DNA from: a bacterium HR19
GTDB lineage: Bacteria > Calescibacteriota > Calescibacteriia > Calescibacteriales > Calescibacteriaceae
DNA length: 64,000 nucleotides
NCBI GenBank assembly: GCA_002898315.1
Contig: BEHV01000006.1
Span: 1-64,000, forward strand
Direction of reading: 5' to 3'
Part shown: positions 44,537 to 52,119 of the stretch, in pieces
How positions within the stretch are numbered: position 1 is the stretch's first letter
Layout of the letters: every line of letters begins with the position of its first letter
Made by a program: the position numbers and the translations under genes
The notes under the pieces: generated by a model
Databases searched by the model: none
The model's input: the letters and a program-made list of their open reading frames with translations, nothing else
What the model was told of the DNA's origin: nothing

Positions 44537-46705
44537 ATGCGATTAGGGAAGGTAATAAGCTTAGCAAACATAGTCGTAATCTTTTACACAATCTCAAACT
44601 TTATACTTTTTGATATTCCACCCTCTCCGTTTATAGTCAAAAATCAAGGTTTTTTAGAGAAAATTTCTCAAAAAATCATAGGTGCGCTCTATCTCTCGCT
44701 CGGATACTCATCAATTTTTATTCTATTCGGTCTTCTTGTCGCAAACTCATTTTTCTTGCTCAAAAACTACAAAAACCATCTCATCTTCATACCCCTGGTG
44801 GTAATCCCAATCTGCCTTTCAGGAATCCTTTCTTTTGTAAACGAAAGTTATGGAGGAGTAATAGGACTGAAAATAAAAAGTGAGCTTGAAAGAATAGGAA
44901 TAGATTTCAAAAGCTCTCTTGCAATTTTATCTCTCTTGACTGTTTTTTCATCTCTACCTGCGATTTACCCAGCAATATTAAAAATCGCAAAATCAAAGAG
45001 AAAGAGAGTTCAAGAAGAAATAAATCCGCCAACTTCCGCAGAAAAAGATGAAGATAAAGAAAAATACCAAAGCAAACTCGTCTCAGAAGAAACCTCCCAT
45101 TCAACAATGATACTTGGATTTGAATCAACGGAACCGAAGACAGAAGAACAAGAAAACCCCGAAGATTACGAGAAAACACAGATTTTAGACATTCAAAAAA
45201 CACCTGATAAAGAAGATAACAAAGAAAATGAACAAGAAAGTAATGAAAATTTCAGTTCAGATGAAAAAGAGGAGACAGATTATGCTCGGGAAAAAGGTCG
45301 GAGAAGATTTGTTCTTCCATCTCCTGATCTGCTTGAACCTCCTGAAACAAACGAGTATGACCCACCCGAAACACTCCACAAAGTAGCAAGAGAACTTATA
45401 TCTGTCCTGAACTCATTCGGAATAAGGGGAAAAATAATATCTATGACCTCAGGTCCTGTTGTGAATTTCTTTGAGTTCATTCCAGAGTCGGGAATAAGAG
45501 CAACAAGAATAGTTCAACTTTCAGAAGACATAGCGATAGCGATGAGATTGCCGGGAATAAGAATAGTAGCTCCCGTTCCAACGAGTGGAGCAGTCGGATT
45601 TGAAATACCAAGGAAAAGGAGGAATATAGTTAAGCTGAGCGAGGTATTCAACGCACCAGAAGCAGAAAAGATGAAAATCCCTCTCACGATAGGGAAAGAT
45701 ATATACGGAAAACCCTTTGTCATAGACCTCCACAAACTTCCACATCTACTTGTCGCTGGGACAACAGGATCAGGCAAAAGTGTCTTGCTCAACACAGTAA
45801 TTGTGAGTTTACTTTTGCGTTTCACCCCAGATGAACTAAAATTCATACTCGTTGACCCAAAAATGCTTGAATTTTCTCTTTACAGCGGGATTCCAAACCT
45901 CATTACAGATGTAATAACAAGTCCCAAAGGAGCGATAGATGTTTTAAGGTGGGCTGTTGAAGAGATGATTTCAAGATACCAGACAATGAAGAAAAATCAG
46001 GCGAAAAATCTTGACGACTTCATAGAAAAGACAGGAGAGAAAATGCCGAGAATAATAGTTGTTATTGATGAGTTCGCAGACCTTATGGTAAGCTCCGCAA
46101 GAAAAGTTGAAGAATATGTCATGCGACTTTCACAGATGGCAAGAGCAGCAGGAATTCACCTTATACTCACAACTCAACGTCCATCAGCAGATGTCGTGAC
46201 AGGTATAATAAAATCTAACCTGCCAGCAAGAATAGCACTCCGAGTATCAGATAAAATAAACTCACGAGTTATATTAGACACCAACGGAGCAGAAACCCTC
46301 CTCGGTCAGGGGGATTTTTTATTTTCTATGCCCGGAATAACTCCTCAAAGAGGACACGCTGCATACACATCTGACAGAGAAATAATGAGAGTCGTAGAAC
46401 ACCTTAAAAAGCAAGAAAAACCCGACTATATTGAAATCGTCTCGCAAGATGAAGAAGATGATATTTTTTCTGCATCAGACATACTGAAAGATAAAGACCC
46501 GAAGTTCAAAGAAGCGGTTGAAATAGCAAAAAACTACGGGCAAATATCTATATCTCTTTTGCAGAGAAAACTCGGTATAGGTTTCAACAGAGCTGCAAGA
46601 ATAGTTGAAGAGATGGAAGAACTCGGAATAGTCAAAAAACAAGATAAAAAACTTGTCTTCGTTGGTCTGCCTTCAAAGAAAGAAGGAAACCAAAATGAAA
46701 CCTGA
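44537..46705 (+). CDS. ftsK: DNA translocase FtsK/SpoIIIE
   Basis: The 722-residue protein has about four N-terminal membrane helices, an acidic low-complexity linker (about 165-255), a motor with Walker A GTTGSGKS (about 409-416), VVIDEFADLM (Walker B) and LILTTQRPSADVVTGIIKSNLPARIALRV, and a C-terminal winged-helix gamma domain (QISISLLQRKLGIGFNRAARIVEEMEELGIV). The gamma domain reads polar KOPS/SRS sites. It coordinates chromosome segregation and dimer resolution at the septum. No Shine-Dalgarno; a TAAAAT box precedes the ATG. It converges on the GT2 gene, 2 nt apart. Confidence 0.96.
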   Translation: MRLGKVISLANIVVIFYTISNFILFDIPPSPFIVKNQGFLEKISQKIIGALYLSLGYSSIFILFGLLVANSFFLLKNYKNHLIFIPLVVIPICLSGILSFVNESYGGVIGLKIKSELERIGIDFKSSLAILSLLTVFSSLPAIYPAILKIAKSKRKRVQEEINPPTSAEKDEDKEKYQSKLVSEETSHSTMILGFESTEPKTEEQENPEDYEKTQILDIQKTPDKEDNKENEQESNENFSSDEKEETDYAREKGRRRFVLPSPDLLEPPETNEYDPPETLHKVARELISVLNSFGIRGKIISMTSGPVVNFFEFIPESGIRATRIVQLSEDIAIAMRLPGIRIVAPVPTSGAVGFEIPRKRRNIVKLSEVFNAPEAEKMKIPLTIGKDIYGKPFVIDLHKLPHLLVAGTTGSGKSVLLNTVIVSLLLRFTPDELKFILVDPKMLEFSLYSGIPNLITDVITSPKGAIDVLRWAVEEMISRYQTMKKNQAKNLDDFIEKTGEKMPRIIVVIDEFADLMVSSARKVEEYVMRLSQMARAAGIHLILTTQRPSADVVTGIIKSNLPARIALRVSDKINSRVILDTNGAETLLGQGDFLFSMPGITPQRGHAAYTSDREIMRVVEHLKKQEKPDYIEIVSQDEEDDIFSASDILKDKDPKFKEAVEIAKNYGQISISLLQRKLGIGFNRAARIVEEMEELGIVKKQDKKLVFVGLPSKKEGNQNET

Positions 46706-46707
46706 AT

Positions 46708-47667
46708 TTAAACCGCCCCGAAAATCTCTCTTTTTAAAATTGTAGAAAATCTTTCAAAGCTGTAGCTAATAGAAAAGATTGGACCTCTTACCACAAAACC
46801 CAAAACAGTGATTACAACACACAAGGTTTTCTCTTCTGTACTAAGTTTAACGCCGAATTTATCTGATTCTAAAATAAATTTCACATGCTCTCTCAAAAAT
46901 CTTACGACCTCAGAAGTAATAAGCGCAATATCTCCAAATGAAATTTTATTTTTAGATTCAGATGGCTTATAATCTTTCCCTTGCTCCATCATCAAAACCC
47001 TCTTTGTGCCTTCAATCAAAGAAATTTTGCTCTTCTGCTCTCTGTGGAAAAACAAAACCTCATCTACTCTCGCAAACTTACCCAAAAGAGAAGCTTGGGA
47101 AATAACAAATCTATCAGGTATAATTATATTTTTCAACCTTATCTTTTTTATGACTTCTGTTCTCCACAAACCGTAGATAATCCGCAGGTCTCTTGCATTA
47201 AAAGAAACATGAAAATACCTTTTTACTGGGTCATCAATTCTCTGTGTATCATATTTTTCATAGTTATAAACTCTGCCCCGCGAATCATCTTCATATATCA
47301 GCTGAATTTTTGGGAAGACCAGAACTGTATCAGGATCTGCGGTTTCAAACTTTCTAACACACTTTTCAATAAAAGTTCTATCGTATCTATCGTGTCCCGC
47401 AGACCACATGAAGAATGTGGAATCAGCAAGGTCGCGAACGAACCTGAAATTCTCAACAGAACCCATATTTTTGCTATGCCTGAAAACCCTTATTCTTCTA
47501 TCTTTTTGCGCATAGCTTTGCAGTATCTCATAAGTCCCATCTTCCGATGCGTTATCTGATACAAGAAGAACAAAATCACCAAAGGTCTGATTCAAAATAT
47601 CTTCAATCGTTCTGGATATAAACTTTCTTTCATTTCTCACAGGCATTCCAATCGTCACAAGAGCCAT
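46708..47667 (-). CDS. Glycosyltransferase family 2 protein
   Basis: The 319-residue protein begins with the GT-A pattern VTIGMPVRNERKFISRTIEDILNQTFGDFVLLVSDNASEDGTYEIL, followed by FRHSKNMGSVENFRFVRDLA. The metal-binding DxD is replaced by a GHDRYD segment, as in several GT2 subgroups. A short hydrophobic stretch near the C-terminus could associate with membrane. It probably acts in surface polysaccharide or protein glycosylation; acceptor unknown. It is divergent from glyS. Confidence 0.85.
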   Translation of the reverse strand: MALVTIGMPVRNERKFISRTIEDILNQTFGDFVLLVSDNASEDGTYEILQSYAQKDRRIRVFRHSKNMGSVENFRFVRDLADSTFFMWSAGHDRYDRTFIEKCVRKFETADPDTVLVFPKIQLIYEDDSRGRVYNYEKYDTQRIDDPVKRYFHVSFNARDLRIIYGLWRTEVIKKIRLKNIIIPDRFVISQASLLGKFARVDEVLFFHREQKSKISLIEGTKRVLMMEQGKDYKPSESKNKISFGDIALITSEVVRFLREHVKFILESDKFGVKLSTEEKTLCVVITVLGFVVRGPIFSISYSFERFSTILKREIFGAV

Positions 47668-47755
47668 AATAGTAAGTTAAATTAAAATAACCGAAAACTT
47701 ATACAAAACTCTGAAAAAATTTTCAGCACAAGGTCAAAGATTAAAGAATAAAATT

Positions 47756-49597
47756 ATGGCTCTATATGAATTGGGATTTGACGAACTGCCAGCAAAATAC
47801 CTTATCTCCCTCTCAAAAAAGAAAGGGAAAATACAGAGAAAACTTTTCGGATACAACTCACAGGTCTTCCTCACTCCACGAAGAATAATAATCAAAACCC
47901 CCGAAAAAATAGAAAAAGAAAAAATAATTGAGTTCCTCAAAGAGAACTACTCAACGATGAGATGGATAGAAAACAGCAAAACAGAATTTGTAAGACCCCT
48001 GAGATGGATTTTAGCAATTGAAAAAGATAAGAAAATAGATATAGAAATTTTCGGAGTTCCCTCATCAAATTTCACTTTCTCTCACAGAGCATTAGGAAAC
48101 AAAAAAATAGAAATCCAGAGTGAAGATGAATTTTTCCTGAAACTCAAAGAAGAAGGTAAAGTTTTTATTTCAGACAACGAAAGAAGAGAAAAAATAAAAA
48201 AGATTCTCCAAGAAAATGGAATTGATATAAAAAAACAAGAAGAACTCATAGAGATAGCAACATTCTCAACAGAACACCCCTACCCCATAGTAGGGAAGAT
48301 AAACTCCGAAAGGATTCCTTACAAAATAGCTTATGACATACTCACAAAAACTCTTTTTGTCTTCCCAATATCAAAAGATGAAAAAGTGATAGAAGGATTT
48401 TTAGCGATAGCAGATAATCCCCATCCCGACGAACAAAAAGTAAAAGAAGGATACGAGTTTGTAATAAGGTCAAGGTTTGAAGATGCGGAGTTCTACATCA
48501 ACGAAGACAGAAAAATGAGATTGTCAGAAAGAATCCATCTTCTTGAAAAAATCGTTTTCAATGAAAGGTTCGGAAGTTTTTATGATAGGGAAGTTTTCGT
48601 AGCAAAAGCGGCTGACTTCATATACGCAAAAACAGGAATAGGTTCAAGAGATAAAATAAAAAGAGCGGTCATGCTTTCAAAAGCAGATATAACAACAGGG
48701 CTTTTCAGAGAGTTTCCAGAACATCAGGGTTATATCGGCATGTTCTACGCCATACAAGACGGGGAAGACGAAGAGATAGCAAAAGCGATTTTTGAGCATA
48801 CCTTGCCCGAAAAGCCCAACGACCCACTTCCAGAAAGCGAACTCGGCACAATAATATCTATCGCAGATAAACTGATTCACATATTTTCCGCCTTCCTCTC
48901 CTCACTCCATATAACAGGAGAAGAAGACCCGTTTGGACTCCGCAGAGCTGCAAGAGCTGTGATAAGAACCCTTATAGAGAAAAAATTAGACATAGATATA
49001 GCTGAACTTTCCGAATTTCTTGAACCATTTTTCATTGAACACATGACAAGCAAAAGCATGAGCGAAGATGAAACAAAAGAAAAAATAAGTCATGCGATAA
49101 CATTCATAAAAGAAAGGATTGAGAACTATCTTTCGCAGGATATAGGGCTGAAAAAAGACATCGTAAAGGGAGTTGTTGAAAGAACACTCTCGCCATCTGA
49201 TGCTTTCGCAAGAGCCAAAGCTCTTTCAGAAACAGATTTTTCCTCTCTTTTTTATGTCGCACGGAGAGTAAGAAACATAATAGAGCAAGCGCAAAAAAAA
49301 GGTCTGTTCAATGTGAGAGAAATTGATAAGGTCTCTCCCAGAACCGAGGCGGAAGCAAAGCTCCTCCAAAGCGTCCTCTCACTATACGAGAAATCTTATG
49401 ACATAATAAAGCAGAAAAATTATAAGGAATTCATTTCACTCTTTGATGAGTTGAGAGAACCTGTTGATAATTTTTTCAACTCCGTCATGGTTCTTTCTGA
49501 AAACGAAGAGGAGCGGGAAATCCGTCTATCTATAATTTTCCCTATATTTCAGATAACCGACTTTTTCGCCGACTTCACAAAGATAGAAAAGAGATGA
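47756..49597 (+). CDS. glyS: Glycyl-tRNA synthetase beta subunit
   Basis: The 613-residue protein matches GlyS: the start LYELGFDELPAKYL, LTPRRIIIK, FVRPLRWILA, FSHRALGN, GFLAIADN and the HD-like helical domain VMLSKADITTGLFREFPEHQGYIGMFYA, followed by DPFGLRRAARAVIRTL. It is about 70 residues shorter than most GlyS, mainly at the N- and C-termini. It pairs with GlyQ (alpha subunit) in an alpha2beta2 enzyme, but glyQ is not adjacent. A TAAAAT box is just before the ATG; no Shine-Dalgarno. Confidence 0.93.
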   Translation: MALYELGFDELPAKYLISLSKKKGKIQRKLFGYNSQVFLTPRRIIIKTPEKIEKEKIIEFLKENYSTMRWIENSKTEFVRPLRWILAIEKDKKIDIEIFGVPSSNFTFSHRALGNKKIEIQSEDEFFLKLKEEGKVFISDNERREKIKKILQENGIDIKKQEELIEIATFSTEHPYPIVGKINSERIPYKIAYDILTKTLFVFPISKDEKVIEGFLAIADNPHPDEQKVKEGYEFVIRSRFEDAEFYINEDRKMRLSERIHLLEKIVFNERFGSFYDREVFVAKAADFIYAKTGIGSRDKIKRAVMLSKADITTGLFREFPEHQGYIGMFYAIQDGEDEEIAKAIFEHTLPEKPNDPLPESELGTIISIADKLIHIFSAFLSSLHITGEEDPFGLRRAARAVIRTLIEKKLDIDIAELSEFLEPFFIEHMTSKSMSEDETKEKISHAITFIKERIENYLSQDIGLKKDIVKGVVERTLSPSDAFARAKALSETDFSSLFYVARRVRNIIEQAQKKGLFNVREIDKVSPRTEAEAKLLQSVLSLYEKSYDIIKQKNYKEFISLFDELREPVDNFFNSVMVLSENEEEREIRLSIIFPIFQITDFFADFTKIEKR

Positions 49598-49834
49598 AAA
49601 AGACCTGATAGGCTAAACACGCAAGGTCTTTTGCCGAATGGTAAATCATGTAGCAGGTGGAAAAACTGAATTTTTGAAAACTTATCTAAAAAATTGTTGC
49701 TTTTAGCAAATAAAAAATTCCTATACTCCCCAAACTTATCTATTTACAAAAAGAATTTTTTCTATTTTTTCCTGAAAAAACATTAATTTTTTTATGAATG
49801 ATTACGATTTATTATAGAAAAGGAGGTAAAAAAG
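49598..49834 (+). other. Structured non-coding leader between glyS and the PilZ gene
   Basis: This 237-nt gap begins with the inverted repeat AAAAGACCT (49597-49605) and AGGTCTTTT (49624-49632). An alternative ACCTG pairing with CAGGT (near 49653-49657), enclosing GGC/GCC, is also possible, so two exclusive folds exist. The rest is A/T-rich, ending with a putative promoter and Shine-Dalgarno. It might be a glyS terminator or a regulatory RNA ahead of the PilZ gene. I could not match it to the GEMM cyclic di-GMP riboswitch consensus. Confidence 0.35.
49808..49827 (+). promoter_or_regulatory. -10-like element and Shine-Dalgarno of the PilZ gene
   Basis: TTTATTATAG (49808-49817) is followed by AGGAGGT (49821-49827), which lies 7 nt before the ATG at 49835. 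The -10-like decamer is identical to the one directly before the lipid kinase start at 29783. Confidence 0.5.
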
Positions 49835-50719
49835 ATGATTTTTGGAAACCTATTTTTCAAAACCAAAGAGCAAAAAAATGGAAAAATTGAAAAAGAAAAA
49901 TCCTTTCAAACAAAATTGAAAGAAGACGAAAAAATTAGTAAAATAATATCAGGAGAAAAAAGTATGCAGGAGTTTGAACAAAAAGAGGTAACACTGTTTT
50001 ATGTAGAAGAACTACATAAAGAACAGGTGAGAGTTAAACACTTACAAGAACTCGCAAAGTATCAACTCCCAATAAAAGCAAAAATCCCCGGAGACGAAAG
50101 GTCATACTTTACAGTGATTGAAAAAGTCGTAAGCATAAAAGGAGAGTATGCAGTACTCGTAAAGGAATTTGAAAACCCAAAGTATAAAGAATCTCTAAAA
50201 CCTGGTACCGTTGTATCATTTGAGTATTCAGACACAGCCGGAAAATATTCGTTTGATGCACGGTATAAAGGCGTATACAAAACATCTCTTGTATTCTCAT
50301 TTCCACAAAAAATAGAGAGAAAAAGCGGAAGGTCAGCTTACAGAGTTAAAGTAGACCCCAACGAACCCATAGATGTCATAATTGAACTGAAAGATGGAAT
50401 AACCTTCCAAGGAAGAATATTTGACATAAACGAGTACGGAGCAGGTATTGATGTTGAAATCCCCAAAGATAAAGTAAAGATGCTTGAGCTTGTCAAATTG
50501 GCTTTCAGAGTCCCCACGAAAGAAGGGCAGAAAAAACATGAGTGGGCAATGGTATCTGCAAAAGGAGAAATAAGATTTATTGGCGACTCCGAACAAAAAA
50601 AAACAAGATTAGGAATACAATTCACAGAAATATCAGATGATGATAGAAAAAATATCAGAGAATACTGGCTTATGAGACAGAGACAAGAACTCCGAAGAAA
50701 ACTTGAATACGAATCGTAA
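49835..50719 (+). CDS. PilZ-domain protein with YcgR-like N-terminal domain
   Basis: The 294-residue protein has a Lys/Glu-rich N-terminal helix, a beta-rich YcgR-N-like domain (about 60-165) and a C-terminal PilZ domain starting near 166 with RKSGRSAYRVKV (the RxxxR arginine box) and DINEYGAGIDVE in the place of the D/NxSxxG motif. PilZ domains bind cyclic di-GMP and YcgR-type proteins slow the flagellar motor. Asn-Glu replaces the usual Ser in the second motif, which may change affinity. Strong Shine-Dalgarno. TPR-AIM24 gene downstream on the same strand. Confidence 0.78.
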   Translation: MIFGNLFFKTKEQKNGKIEKEKSFQTKLKEDEKISKIISGEKSMQEFEQKEVTLFYVEELHKEQVRVKHLQELAKYQLPIKAKIPGDERSYFTVIEKVVSIKGEYAVLVKEFENPKYKESLKPGTVVSFEYSDTAGKYSFDARYKGVYKTSLVFSFPQKIERKSGRSAYRVKVDPNEPIDVIIELKDGITFQGRIFDINEYGAGIDVEIPKDKVKMLELVKLAFRVPTKEGQKKHEWAMVSAKGEIRFIGDSEQKKTRLGIQFTEISDDDRKNIREYWLMRQRQELRRKLEYES

Positions 50720-50725
50720 TAAAGT

Positions 50726-50876
50726 CCAAGTGACTTCCTCCCATCAATGAATAGAGGGGCTTCCTGCTTCAGGATGGGAATTTCCTTCCCTTTATGGGTA
50801 TAAGTTCGGGACAGTCCATCCCTACCACCCTTCAGGCGGGTGAAACCCTTTAAAGCGTCCTTTTAAAGCAACTTGG
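50726..50876 (-). mobile_element. IS200/IS605-type right-end / omega-RNA-like remnant without transposase
   Basis: This stretch is markedly richer in G+C than its surroundings. Read on the minus strand it ends GCAGGAAGCCCCTC, a short loop, GGGAGG, then AAGTCAC, like the GGAAGCCCC-hairpin-GGGG-GTTCAC end of many TnpB elements that forms the 3' part of omega RNA. Upstream on that strand lie CACCCGCC..GGGTGG and CTTTAAAAGGACGCTTTAAAG segments. Inverted CCAAGT/ACTTGG bases at 50726-50731 and 50871-50876 may mark its limits. No TnpA or TnpB coding remains. It begins 7 nt after the PilZ stop codon. Confidence 0.55.
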
Positions 50877-50965
50877 TTATCGCTGCTCTTTTCGTATAAT
50901 ATTTATCCTAATCTTTTCATCAATCTCACAACTCATTGCGATTAAAATAATTATTAAACTTTCTT

Positions 50966-52117
50966 ATGATGGTTGAGGAAGTTAAAAAGATACAGGAACT
51001 TATAAAGAGCGGGAATTTAGACGATGCGATTGAGATAGCTGAAAAATCTTTCAAAAAAACAAAAGATGAGAGAATATACAACCTCTACGGTATAGCTCTT
51101 TTCAAAAAAGGGTACTTTGAAAAGGCGTCGGAGGTTTTCGGAGAACTCTACTCAAAGCATCCCGAAAATCTGAACCTGTTTTTAAACCTCGCAAGGTCTC
51201 TTCTTGAAGCAGGAAAAATAGAAGAAGCAGAAAGAACCCTTCGGGAAGGAGCTATGCTCTTTTATGAAAATGAAAAAGTCATGGAGCTACTGAACGAATG
51301 CGAAAAAAGGAAAAAAGAAAAAGAAGAAACAAAAAAAGCTGAACCAAAAGAAGAAATAAAAGAAGAAATTGAAGAAATGCCAAAAGAGGAAATTGAAGAG
51401 GTAAAAGAAGAGAAAAAAGCAGAACCTGAAACCATAGAAGAAATAGAAGAGAAAATTGAAGAAATAAAAGAAGAATTAGAAGGTCTCGCCGAAAAACCGC
51501 AAGAAAAAGAAATAGAGGAAAAAATCAAAGAGAAGTTCAGAGAAAGAGAAGATGAAGAGATCTACGAAATAGGGGAACTCAAAGATTACGGTCTTCTAAA
51601 AAGAGGAAGATTCCTTGATATATCTCTAAAAGGTGAGAGCGAAATAATTTTAAGAGAGACATTTATCATATTCATCTCTGGAAGCTACAAGATTTTGCCC
51701 CTGAAAAAAGTCAGGAACTGGAAAACCGAAAAAGATTTGTTCGGTGGGAAAAATCACAAATTCATAAAAATACGAGGAACAAACTGCGAAATAAGTGTAA
51801 ATGCAGAATATATATCTGGATTTGAACTCCAAGAAGAAGAAAGAGCTTTCATACTTGAACCATTCCTTGTTGGATTTGACCCGTCTTTCAAATACAACTC
51901 ACGAGAAGTGAACAAAAAGGTTGAAATTGTTGAACTTTCAGGTAAAGGGAAAATTTTTATCTTCACTCACGGGAAAAAAGCAGTTGTAAAATCGCTATCA
52001 GGGGATACAAAGGTGACAGCGTCAAATCTCATAGGGGCAATAGGAGATCTGAGAATATCATTTTCTCTTGATTCATTTGACATAAGAGGAACAGGCAAAG
52101 TTATTCTGCGAATATGA
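50966..52117 (+). CDS. TPR-AIM24 domain protein
   Basis: The 383-residue protein has two to three N-terminal TPRs (IKSGNLDDAIEIAEKSF, YGIALFKKGYFEKASEVFGELYSKHPENL, LEAGKIEEAERTLREGAML). An extremely Glu/Lys-rich linker (about 110-205) follows, then a beta-rich C-terminal domain of the AIM24 type (VEIVELSGKGKIFIFTHGKKAVV ... FSLDSFDIRGTGKVILRI). AIM24-like domains resemble tryptophan-RNA-attenuation-like beta prisms and their role in bacteria is unclear. It lacks a signal peptide. It follows the PilZ gene and the IS-like remnant; no Shine-Dalgarno. Confidence 0.8.
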   Translation: MMVEEVKKIQELIKSGNLDDAIEIAEKSFKKTKDERIYNLYGIALFKKGYFEKASEVFGELYSKHPENLNLFLNLARSLLEAGKIEEAERTLREGAMLFYENEKVMELLNECEKRKKEKEETKKAEPKEEIKEEIEEMPKEEIEEVKEEKKAEPETIEEIEEKIEEIKEELEGLAEKPQEKEIEEKIKEKFREREDEEIYEIGELKDYGLLKRGRFLDISLKGESEIILRETFIIFISGSYKILPLKKVRNWKTEKDLFGGKNHKFIKIRGTNCEISVNAEYISGFELQEEERAFILEPFLVGFDPSFKYNSREVNKKVEIVELSGKGKIFIFTHGKKAVVKSLSGDTKVTASNLIGAIGDLRISFSLDSFDIRGTGKVILRI

Positions 52118-52119
52118 AA

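Noticed and set aside
49598-49834. GEMM cyclic di-GMP riboswitch ahead of the PilZ gene
   Set aside because: The conserved GGCAAACC...GACGCAAAGCC core and second hairpin are not found; only a short ACGCAA piece is similar.
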